5,977 nucleotides of DNA from an uncultured Peptococcaceae bacterium (GTDB taxonomy: Bacteria; Bacillota; Limnochordia; Darwinibacteriales; Darwinibacteriaceae): assembly GCA_937988745.1 (NCBI GenBank), contig CALKAR010000243.1, positions 1 to 5,977 on the forward strand. The letters run 5' to 3'. The notes beneath the pieces were generated by a model. The model made no database searches, was not told the DNA's origin, and saw only the letters and a program-made list of their open reading frames with translations. The translations under genes were made by a program, and so were the position numbers. This document shows, in pieces, positions 1 through 5,977 of the stretch (within the stretch, counting starts at the first letter, position 1; every line of letters starts with the position of its first letter).

Positions 1-433
1 TGACCGCACTGTACCTGCCAGCGGCAGCGCTAGTGTAATCCTAAAAGACTGTCAGGATCCAGAGGCTGCTTGGGAGTTTCTCAAATGGTGGTCTTCCTCG
101 GAGATTCAAACTCGCTACGCGCTAGACTTAGAGGCTCTGATGGGGAAAGCGGCACGCTATCCGGCTGCCAACCCAGAGACGCTGCGTTCACTGCCCTGGC
201 CAGTAGAAGACCTGCGCAAGCTCGAGGAACAGCTCCAGTGGGTGCGGGGGATCCCTGAGGTTCCTGGAGGTTACATGGTTGGCCGCCACCTTGACAACGC
301 CTTCCGACGGGTTGTAGAAAAGCAGGCGCCAGTGCGGGAGACTCTCTTAGATTACAACCGGGTGATGAACGAAGAAATCCGTTCCAAACGGATTGAACTG
401 GGACTGCAGCAGGAAGGAGGCAGTGGGCTGTGA
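1..433 (+). CDS. Extracellular sugar-binding protein of an ABC importer, C-terminal part (5' truncated by the window)
   Basis: The frame is open from base 2 to a TGA at 431-433 and gives 143 residues; the start lies outside the window. The protein would bind a carbohydrate outside the membrane and deliver it to the two permeases encoded next. Visible family marks are PASGSASVILK (residues 5-15), AWEFLKWW (23-30), followed by a GKAARYPAAN stretch (48-57), LPWP (64-67), and IPEVPGGYMVGR (84-95) leading into a helical tail ending in NEEIRSKRIELGL (123-135). The WEFLKWW helix and the ARYPAAN segment are typical of the C-lobe of CUT1-type solute-binding proteins. The VPGGY...NAF...VRE.L..Y...NEEI..KR.E.GL tail resembles, from memory, the large binding proteins found beside DUF5696 genes, so the full protein may be much longer than a usual 400-residue binding protein; this cannot be seen here. 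The substrate is unknown. An ATG at 140 lies inside this frame and is not a real start. Confidence 0.9.
   Translation, partial: DRTVPASGSASVILKDCQDPEAAWEFLKWWSSSEIQTRYALDLEALMGKAARYPAANPETLRSLPWPVEDLRKLEEQLQWVRGIPEVPGGYMVGRHLDNAFRRVVEKQAPVRETLLDYNRVMNEEIRSKRIELGLQQEGGSGL
411..420 (+). promoter_or_regulatory. Ribosome binding site for the first permease
   Basis: The sequence AGGAAGGAGG lies inside the end of the binding-protein gene, nine bases before the GTG at 430. It is a near-perfect Shine-Dalgarno match and is what supports the GTG as the start, since the next reading begins directly over the TGA stop of the previous gene (GTGA overlap). Confidence 0.85.
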
Positions 434-1311
434 GAGCATTCTGGAAGAAGTGGGGAGTGTCTTATCTGTTCGCCCTGCCTTACTTAGTTCTCTTCTTTGT
501 TTTCACCGTAATTCCGGTACTGATTGCGATTGCGTTGAGCTTCACCTCGTATAACATGTTGCAGCCGCCCGTTTGGGTCGGTTGGGACAACTACGTTAAG
601 CTCCTATTCGGCGACGACGTATTTTTGATTGCGATAAAGAACACGTTCCTGTTTGCGGCTATTACCGGGCCGATCAGCTATTTTCTCTGTTTGATCTTGG
701 CATGGTTCATTAATGAACTGAAGCCCGCGGCGCGCACTTTCTTCACGCTGTTGTTTTACGCACCCTCGATTTCAGGCAACGTCTTTATGATCTGGACTGT
801 TCTGTTTAGCGGTGACGCCTACGGCTGGATTAATGGCCTCTTACTCCGCTGGGGCATCATTTACGAACCGGTGCGCTGGCTTACCAACCCCGATACGCTC
901 CTTTGGGTAACAATGATTGTCACATTGTGGATGAGTTTGGGAACCAGTTTCCTGGCGTTCATCGCTGGTCTGCAGGGGATTGACGAAAGCCTGTATGAAG
1001 CTGGCGCGATCGATGGTGTGCGTAACCGGTGGCAGGAGCTGTGGTACATCACGCTGCCAGCCATGCGCCCACAGCTGCTTTTTGGTGCGATCATGTCGAT
1101 TACATCGTCTTTTGCGGCCGGCAAGAACATCGTGGCGCTGGTCGGGTTCCCCAGTACAGACTACGCGGGGCATACTGTCATTACTCACCTGATGGACTAC
1201 GGCAACATCCGCTTTGAGATGGGTTATGCGACCGCAATTGCTACATTGCTGTTTTTGACCATGATGGTTACACAGCAGTTAGTGCAGCATCTGCTGCGGA
1301 AAATCGGTTAG
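430..1311 (+). CDS. Carbohydrate ABC transporter permease, MalF/UgpA-like (CUT1 family)
   Basis: This 293-residue integral membrane protein is one half of the translocation channel of a sugar importer. About six hydrophobic helices can be seen near residues 10-38, 70-94, 104-126, 157-181, 213-235 and 262-285. The cytoplasmic EAA loop that docks onto the ATPase is intact at 190-210: EAGAIDGVRNRWQ followed by ELWYITLP, with the invariant glycine at 196. The N-terminal LFALPYLVLFFVFTVIPV pattern (13-30, including part of helix 1) and the GWDNYVKLL segment (51-59) are typical of the MalF/UgpA side of CUT1 transporters. NTFLFAAITGPISY (71-84) and FYAPSISGNVFMIW (109-122) resemble, from memory, permeases that sit beside DUF5696 genes. 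The GTG start was chosen because of the good Shine-Dalgarno site at 411-420 and the four-base overlap with the upstream stop, which suggests translational coupling. Substrate cannot be read from the permease. Confidence 0.96.
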   Translation: MRAFWKKWGVSYLFALPYLVLFFVFTVIPVLIAIALSFTSYNMLQPPVWVGWDNYVKLLFGDDVFLIAIKNTFLFAAITGPISYFLCLILAWFINELKPAARTFFTLLFYAPSISGNVFMIWTVLFSGDAYGWINGLLLRWGIIYEPVRWLTNPDTLLWVTMIVTLWMSLGTSFLAFIAGLQGIDESLYEAGAIDGVRNRWQELWYITLPAMRPQLLFGAIMSITSSFAAGKNIVALVGFPSTDYAGHTVITHLMDYGNIRFEMGYATAIATLLFLTMMVTQQLVQHLLRKIG

Positions 1312-1317
1312 GGAGGG
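1311..1317 (+). promoter_or_regulatory. Ribosome binding site for the second permease
   Basis: GGGAGGG directly follows, and shares one base with, the TAG stop of the first permease and lies six bases before the ATG at 1324. It fixes that start and keeps the two permease genes only 12 bases apart. Confidence 0.8.
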
Positions 1318-1323
1318 AAAGGA

Positions 1324-2187
1324 ATGGCACTGCCAATTTACCGCAAGCGTGTTACCCGCTCTTCTGGTGGTGACTTTGCTTCACTGGTGCTGCTCATCGG
1401 CCTTGGCGCCTTTATGGCTCTGCCTATGGTCTATGTGATCAGCAGTGCTTTCAAGCCGCTGAATGAGCTGTTCCTGTTCCCACCGCGCTTTTTTGTGAAG
1501 AATCCTACCTTGGATAACTTCAAAGACTTAGCTATTTTAATGTCCGAGTCGTGGGTGCCGTTTTCTCGGTATCTGCTCAACACACTGATTATCACGATCT
1601 TTGGGACAGCGGGCCATGTGCTTTTGGCTTCGTTGTGTGCCTTTGCTATCTGCAAGCATCGCTTCCCAGGCTCGCAGATCATATTCAGCCTAATTGTGAT
1701 GTCACTGATGTTTGCACCCGAAGTGACGGCAGTACCTAATTACTTAACCATTTCCTGGCTGGGTTGGATCGACACCTATTGGGCGATCATCATACCTTCT
1801 TGGGCTTCTAGTTTGGGCTTGTTCCTAATGAAGCAGTTTATGGAGCAGATGGTGCCTGACAGTCTCTTAGAAGCAGCCCGGATTGATGGAGCCAGTGAGT
1901 GGCAGGTCTTTTGGCGGGTAGCCATGCCCACGGTGCGCCCTGCTTGGCTTACTTTGATCATCCTTTCGTTCCAAAACCTGTGGGGAAATACGGGCAGTAC
2001 ATTTATCTATAGCGAGAACCTGAAAACTCTGCCCCATGCTCTTAACCAGATTGTGTCTGGTGGCATTGCCCGTGCTGGGGTAGGAGCTGCAGTAGCACTT
2101 ATGATGATGATCGTACCTGTAACTGTGTTTATCATCAATCAGCGTAATGTGGTGCAAACCATGGGTACATCAGGCATTAAAGAATAG
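1324..2187 (+). CDS. Carbohydrate ABC transporter permease, MalG/UgpE-like (CUT1 family)
   Basis: This 287-residue protein is the partner channel subunit of the upstream permease. Helices are visible near residues 20-42, 86-108, 117-140, 147-170, 205-222 and 252-272. The first helix ends in the typical MalG-side pattern PMVYVISSAFKP (34-45). The EAA loop is intact at 182-202: LEAARIDGASEWQVFWRVAMP, with the conserved glycine at 189. The region NLWGNTGSTFIYSENLKTLP (218-237) followed by GGIARAGVGAAVALMMMIVP (246-265) and the C-terminal VVQTMGTSGIKE (276-287) looks, from memory, like a subfamily signature rather than general CUT1 sequence. The start is the ATG six bases after a GGGAGGG site. 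The gene ends with TAG and is followed after 24 bases by the NHL/Yip1 gene, so all are probably on one transcript. Confidence 0.96.
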   Translation: MALPIYRKRVTRSSGGDFASLVLLIGLGAFMALPMVYVISSAFKPLNELFLFPPRFFVKNPTLDNFKDLAILMSESWVPFSRYLLNTLIITIFGTAGHVLLASLCAFAICKHRFPGSQIIFSLIVMSLMFAPEVTAVPNYLTISWLGWIDTYWAIIIPSWASSLGLFLMKQFMEQMVPDSLLEAARIDGASEWQVFWRVAMPTVRPAWLTLIILSFQNLWGNTGSTFIYSENLKTLPHALNQIVSGGIARAGVGAAVALMMMIVPVTVFIINQRNVVQTMGTSGIKE

Positions 2188-2193
2188 GCAGTG

Positions 2194-2205
2194 AGGAAGG
2201 GGGAG
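2194..2205 (+). promoter_or_regulatory. Ribosome binding site that decides the start of the NHL/Yip1 gene
   Basis: AGGAAGGGGGAG lies six bases before the ATG at 2212. The in-frame GTG at 2191 sits just upstream of this site and has no comparable site of its own, and starting there would put the charged residues MRKGENI ahead of a normal signal peptide. The ATG at 2212 is therefore the better start. Confidence 0.8.
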
Positions 2206-2211
2206 AACATC

Positions 2212-4338
2212 ATGCGAAAACGAGCTCTCTTGATTGCAGCAGTAGCGCTGCTCTGCTGCGCGCAGGTTTACGCTTCCTCACCATCTGTGATTGAACCTTA
2301 CCCGAGCTACACCTTTGATTTCTTCGGTAATGCCGTTCCCGCAGCCCAAGCCTATATCGCCCGTGGTGTGCTCGATGGAACTACCCTGGGTACCACTCCT
2401 CTGCGTGAACCGCGCGATATTGCTGTTGCTCGAAATGGCGATATCTTCATTGCAGATACCGGCAACAACCGCATTCTGCATCTTGATCATAATTTTGATC
2501 TAATAAAGATCATTGATGGCTTTACTGTGGATGGGCAGGCAGAAACCATTAATGCTCCCGTCGCCTTGTATGTCACCGAACGGGATCGTCTCTACATTGC
2601 CGATCGCGATAATGCTCGTTTAGTAGAGCTGACTGTGGACGGTGAGTTCATTCGGATCATTGGGCAACCTCAAACTGACTTAAAAGGTGTTCTGCCCGAG
2701 AACTTCAGCTACCGCCCATTTAAGGTAGCTGTGGATCAGGGAGGACGCATCTATGTGTTGGCTGACGGTATATACGAAGGCCTCTTGGAATTTGATGTCG
2801 ACGGCAAATTCCGAGGATATATCGGCGCACCCTTGGTGCGGCCCAGCATACTAGACCGCTTTTGGGCCCGCATTGCCACAAAGGAACAGCGCAGCCGCAT
2901 GGCACTGTTCCTGCCAACTGAATACACCTCAGTCGATTTAGACGAGCGGGGTTTTCTCTATGTGACAGAAGGGAACGAAGTGCGCCGCCTTAATCCCAGC
3001 GGTACTGATGTGCTTCGGCGCAACGGGTTCTTTGAACCGATCGGCGATGTTCCGACTGCAGAAGAATACCGAGTTTCGGAAGATATCCGCTCTACCGCGT
3101 TTGTTGACATCGTGGCGAGAGAACATGGGCTTTATTCAGTACTTGACCGGCAGAGGGGCCGTGTCTTTACCTATGACCAGGAGGGCCACCTTCTGTATGT
3201 GTTTGGCGGTTTAGGCAGTACTGCAGGAACGGTGAAGGTACCTTCTGCCATTGAAGCACACGGTGAAAACCTGCTGATCGTGGACCGCGGTGCTAATCGA
3301 GTTGTCATTTATGAGCCTACCATCTATGCTCAGCTGATCCACGGGGCCATAGCTCGGTACCAAGAGGGCGATTATGATCGGTCAGCGGAGCTTTGGGATG
3401 AGGTGCTCAAATACAACCTCAACTCTGATATGGCTTATACGGGTATTGGAAACGCTCTGCTGCGCCAGGATCGCTTTGCCGAAGCGATGAGCTTTTTCCG
3501 GCTGGGAAGCAACCGGCCCCAGTACTCGGTGGCCTTTGGCCTGTACCGCAGAGAAGTGATGGCGCAGAATTTTGGCAGGGTCGTGGCAGTTCTGCTTACC
3601 GCTGCTGCAGCGCTTGTCTTCTTCATCCAGATTCGTCCTAAAATGGGACAGCTGGCGGTATCAGGTGCACGGACAGAGGAAGCAGCAGTGCGCTATGTTC
3701 CTGTGAAAAATCCGCAGGGGTACCTCACAAGCCTCAGTTATGCATGGCACGTGATCTTTCATCCCTTTGATGGATTCTGGGATCTTAAACACGAGAAGCG
3801 GGGTACCTTAAAGGCCGCCTTAACCATTGTTGGACTGGTAGCACTTACATATGTAGTGATGCGTCAGTATACGGGATTTATTTTCAACCACCAGGATCTA
3901 GCTCGACTGAATGTGATTATTGAGCTGGTGAGCGTTCTGGTACCGTTTTTCCTGTGGTCTGTGGTCAACTGGGCCCTTACCACTCTAATGGATGGTAAAG
4001 GTACCTTTAAAGATATTGTAATTGCAACCGCTTATGGTTTAACGCCCTTTGTGGTGATTAATCTCCCGCTTACATGGGTGAGCAATTACCTTACCTTCGA
4101 GGAAGGCGTGTTCTACTATTTCCTCGTAACGGTGGCTGCAATTTGGTCGGCGGGATTGGTCTTCATCGGTATGATGACCATTCATGACTATGATTCTTCT
4201 AAAAACTTTTGGACATGTGTGTTAACCATCGTAGGGATTGGCATTGTATTGTTTATCGCCCTCTTGTTTGTGAATGTGATTAATGTTGTTGCTGGTTTTA
4301 TTTCATCAGTTTACGCCGAATTGGTCCTCAGGCTCTAG
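2212..4338 (+). CDS. Secreted-side NHL beta-propeller/TPR protein with C-terminal Yip1 membrane domain
   Basis: The product has 708 residues from the ATG at 2212 (an in-frame GTG at 2191 would add seven). A signal peptide covers residues 1-21 (MRKR, a hydrophobic core, then QVYA before SS). Six NHL-like blades follow, beginning near 67, 115, 168, 236, 296 and 342; the clearest is EPRDIAVARNGDIFIADTGN (66-85) followed by NRILHLD. Two TPR-like helix pairs lie at about 374-407 and 408-440. One membrane helix (455-473) is followed by the positive RPK and a linker. A Yip1-type domain starts near 506 with HVIFHPFDGFWDLKHEKRG (513-531) and five helices near 533-552, 566-590, 601-622, 632-655 and 667-697. 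This gives propeller and TPR outside, linker inside and the C-terminus outside, which fits the positive-inside rule. NHL propellers and TPRs usually bind proteins or glycans; no catalytic residues are recognisable. Function is unknown; the operon suggests a transporter-associated scaffold or sensor. Confidence 0.9.
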   Translation: MRKRALLIAAVALLCCAQVYASSPSVIEPYPSYTFDFFGNAVPAAQAYIARGVLDGTTLGTTPLREPRDIAVARNGDIFIADTGNNRILHLDHNFDLIKIIDGFTVDGQAETINAPVALYVTERDRLYIADRDNARLVELTVDGEFIRIIGQPQTDLKGVLPENFSYRPFKVAVDQGGRIYVLADGIYEGLLEFDVDGKFRGYIGAPLVRPSILDRFWARIATKEQRSRMALFLPTEYTSVDLDERGFLYVTEGNEVRRLNPSGTDVLRRNGFFEPIGDVPTAEEYRVSEDIRSTAFVDIVAREHGLYSVLDRQRGRVFTYDQEGHLLYVFGGLGSTAGTVKVPSAIEAHGENLLIVDRGANRVVIYEPTIYAQLIHGAIARYQEGDYDRSAELWDEVLKYNLNSDMAYTGIGNALLRQDRFAEAMSFFRLGSNRPQYSVAFGLYRREVMAQNFGRVVAVLLTAAAALVFFIQIRPKMGQLAVSGARTEEAAVRYVPVKNPQGYLTSLSYAWHVIFHPFDGFWDLKHEKRGTLKAALTIVGLVALTYVVMRQYTGFIFNHQDLARLNVIIELVSVLVPFFLWSVVNWALTTLMDGKGTFKDIVIATAYGLTPFVVINLPLTWVSNYLTFEEGVFYYFLVTVAAIWSAGLVFIGMMTIHDYDSSKNFWTCVLTIVGIGIVLFIALLFVNVINVVAGFISSVYAELVLRL

Positions 4339-4345
4339 GGGGTGA
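4337..4345 (+). promoter_or_regulatory. Ribosome binding site for the DUF5696 gene
   Basis: AGGGGGTGA overlaps the TAG stop of the NHL/Yip1 gene and ends five bases before the ATG at 4351. It pairs with the 16S rRNA tail along its length if one G-U pair is allowed. The in-frame GTG at 4342 lies inside this site and is therefore an unlikely start. Confidence 0.8.
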
Positions 4346-4350
4346 AAGAG

Positions 4351-5977
4351 ATGGGAAGTTTTAATAAGTGGATGCTGGCCTGGAACACTGTACTAATCTT
4401 GATGCTCGTTGTATCTACTGCCAGTGCTGCTCCTGACTTAGAGCAGACGATGGAGCTGATGGCGGAAAACGACTACTTAGCCCTCTATATTCATCCCGAT
4501 ACGACGGAAATCGCGGTCTTCGATAAGAATGCTGGGGAAATCTGGTATTCTAATCCCCCTGGGCGGAACATGCGGCAGAGCATCGCGCATGATGTGATTC
4601 ATATTAGATACGATACTCCAACTAGTCCTGATAAGCAGATGGACAGCTACAACCACAGCGTACAGCTGGGTCAAGCAGAGATTATTCCTATTGAAGGAGG
4701 CGTCCGGGTAGAGTATCTCTTTGGTGCCGAATACGACCCCAGTGCCGTAGGTGTTCCGCAAATGGTGAAAAAGGGCCGATTTGAAGATATGCTGGAACAG
4801 CTGTCTGATCGGGACCGCAGCACTCTGCTGCGCTACTATACGCCTATTGCGCTGCGGAAGCCGTACCCATTTGAGCTCAAGGTAACAAGTGCGGCTCAGA
4901 ACATCGAGAAGCGTCTGTTTGGCGATCTGGTGATTGTCCCCTTGACTGATGGTTATCAGGATCTGGTGGATAAGGCGCTGGCAGGGCCTGATGCTCAAGA
5001 GATGCGCCGCTTGGAGGAGCAGATTGCCAAGCAGCGGATGGACACTCTATACGGCCTTTTGGAAAAATTCACTGGCTATCTCTTGGGCAGTGGAGAAGGA
5101 GCTCGCTCGCCTGGGTTCCGCCGAGATATTGAAATGGTGGAACAACTGACGCCTAACGATTTTGCTCATCTACGAAAAGAACCTAGTTACCTTTTAGGGA
5201 GGTTAGCGCCTCTACTGCAGGGACAGGTGCAGAGCATCTTTGAGAAGATTGGTTATGAAACTGCAGATTTGGCGCTCGACCATGTTCAAAACCGTCTGGA
5301 CCCACCGGTACCCCTCTTGGAACGCTTTTTTGTTCCAGTCGAGTACCGTTTAGACGGGGCCAGTCTGGTTGTACAGGTGCCCATGGCAGAAGTAGTTTAT
5401 CCCATCGATCAACCCAGCGCGTATGAAGTGAATTGGGATGCGGATGAAGGCGAGGATTTTCTAAAGTACGATACTACTAAGGAGCTGGTGACCTATCCTC
5501 TCACTTCTATTTCACTCTTGCGCTATTTTGGGGCTGCTGATACATCGGCTGAGGGCTACATCTTGGTGCCCGACGGCAGTGGATCGCTGATCTATCTCAA
5601 CAATGGCAAGGTTGGTGAGACACTGTACAGTGAACCGGTCTATGGATGTGATGGTGCCCTGCCCGTCAGCGAGCGTCTGCCCTACGAGAAGCAGGTGAAC
5701 CATCTGCCCGTCTTCGGTTTTAGGCAGGGCGATAAGGCTTTGTTTGCCATTATCGAAGAAGGAGAAGCGATTGCGTATATCCGTGCGGATATCGCCCGGC
5801 CGACATTTGGTTACAACATTGCTTACCCTGCTTTTCAAGTAACGGCAAAGAGCTCTCGACGGTTAGACCAGTTCACACAGATCAATCTCTATCAATCCCG
5901 GGCTTATCGCGGGAATATAACCGTCAGATACGAGTTTCTTTATGGAGAAGAAGCCGATTATTCCGGCATGGCCAGGC
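4351..5977 (+). CDS. Secreted DUF5696-type protein, N-terminal part (3' truncated by the window)
   Basis: The frame stays open from the ATG at 4351 to the window end, giving 542 residues with no stop. A signal peptide is visible at 1-26 (a hydrophobic stretch at about 9-22, then ASA before AP), so the protein is exported; no lipobox cysteine is present. After that comes a beta-rich part (about 41-200: ALYIHPDTTEIAVFDKNAGE, then IWYSNPP), a mainly helical segment (about 203-312), and a second beta-rich part from 325. The strongest family mark is EGYILVPDGSGSLIYLNNGK at 401-420 followed by YSEPVYGCD (426-434) and PVFGFRQGDKALFAIIEEGE (453-472), which I recognise as the DUF5696 core. Family members are, from memory, longer than the visible part, so the C-terminal domain is missing. 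Function is not established; the secreted location and transporter context suggest glycan binding or processing. It lies 12 bases after the NHL/Yip1 gene. Confidence 0.87.
   Translation, partial: MGSFNKWMLAWNTVLILMLVVSTASAAPDLEQTMELMAENDYLALYIHPDTTEIAVFDKNAGEIWYSNPPGRNMRQSIAHDVIHIRYDTPTSPDKQMDSYNHSVQLGQAEIIPIEGGVRVEYLFGAEYDPSAVGVPQMVKKGRFEDMLEQLSDRDRSTLLRYYTPIALRKPYPFELKVTSAAQNIEKRLFGDLVIVPLTDGYQDLVDKALAGPDAQEMRRLEEQIAKQRMDTLYGLLEKFTGYLLGSGEGARSPGFRRDIEMVEQLTPNDFAHLRKEPSYLLGRLAPLLQGQVQSIFEKIGYETADLALDHVQNRLDPPVPLLERFFVPVEYRLDGASLVVQVPMAEVVYPIDQPSAYEVNWDADEGEDFLKYDTTKELVTYPLTSISLLRYFGAADTSAEGYILVPDGSGSLIYLNNGKVGETLYSEPVYGCDGALPVSERLPYEKQVNHLPVFGFRQGDKALFAIIEEGEAIAYIRADIARPTFGYNIAYPAFQVTAKSSRRLDQFTQINLYQSRAYRGNITVRYEFLYGEEADYSGMAR

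Larger units (their letters stand above)
1..5977 (+). other. Single operon: sugar ABC importer plus NHL/Yip1 and DUF5696 accessory genes
   Basis: Five genes run in the same direction with spacings of -4, 12, 24 and 12 bases, each start having its own Shine-Dalgarno site and no room for a promoter or terminator between them. Both ends are cut, so the promoter, any regulator and any ATPase or enzyme genes are outside the window. Co-transcription is inferred from spacing, not shown. Confidence 0.85.

Noticed and set aside
841..1188. Minus-strand open frame of 115 codons opposite the first permease
   Set aside because: It lies wholly opposite a well-supported permease, its protein looks unlike any family, and no ribosome site or gene context supports it.
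2191..2211. In-frame GTG start that would extend the NHL/Yip1 protein by seven residues
   Set aside because: The Shine-Dalgarno site lies after this GTG and at the right distance from the ATG at 2212, and the extension would add charged residues before a normal signal peptide.
2212..2280. Possible lipoprotein signal because of the Cys-Cys pair at residues 15-16 of the NHL/Yip1 protein
   Set aside because: The residues before the cysteines are Leu-Leu, not the small residues of a lipobox, and a normal VYA cleavage site follows at 19-21.
2492..2520. Small AT-rich hairpin (TGATCT, five-base loop, AGATCA) that might be a regulatory element
   Set aside because: It is only six base pairs, lies well inside a coding region and the codons give a normal NHL blade sequence; no U-tract or start follows.
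4477..4998. Minus-strand open frame of 173 codons opposite the DUF5696 gene
   Set aside because: The plus strand encodes a continuous exported protein with family motifs; the opposite frame shows no domain pattern and would be the only gene against the operon direction.
5196..5206. Strong Shine-Dalgarno-like TTAGGGAGGTT inside the DUF5696 gene, suggesting an internal start
   Set aside because: No suitable start codon follows at the right distance, and the bases are explained by the codons for LLGRL.
5897..5915. Inverted repeat TCCCG...CGGGA near the window end, considered as a terminator
   Set aside because: The stem is five base pairs with no T-run, and the reading frame continues through it.

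Overview
This window is part of a single co-directional (+ strand) operon, probably from a Bacillota (Firmicutes) lineage. The evidence is strong purine-rich Shine-Dalgarno sites before every visible start, a GTG start in a stop-start overlap, and close resemblance to carbohydrate ABC transporters that I associate with Paenibacillus-like and Limnochordia-like bacteria. Base composition looks near half G+C by eye. The genus cannot be read from this sequence.

Layout: (1) bases 1-433 hold the C-terminal 143 residues of an extracellular sugar-binding protein of a CUT1-type ABC transporter; its start lies upstream of the window. (2) 430-1311 is the first inner-membrane permease (MalF/UgpA-like), overlapping the previous stop. 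(3) 1324-2187 is the second permease (MalG/UgpE-like). (4) 2212-4338 encodes a 708-residue mosaic protein: signal peptide, six NHL-like beta-propeller blades, two TPR units, one membrane anchor, a cytoplasmic linker and a five-helix Yip1-type membrane domain. (5) 4351 to the window end is the first 542 residues of a secreted DUF5696-type protein that runs off the right edge. Gaps between genes are -4, 12, 24 and 12 bases. No promoter, terminator, RNA gene, mobile element or CRISPR is visible, and no stretch of 300 bases lacks a gene.

How the parts may work together: the binding protein and two permeases form the substrate-recognition and membrane parts of an importer for a carbohydrate, most likely an oligosaccharide or breakdown product of a polysaccharide. 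No ATPase gene is present here; such importers commonly borrow a shared MsmX-type ATPase encoded elsewhere. The last two genes are the less understood part. The propeller-TPR-Yip1 protein would place a large protein-interaction platform outside the membrane beside the transporter, and the DUF5696 protein would be exported to the same side. A plausible but unproven reading is a dedicated surface apparatus that captures, processes and imports a complex glycan.
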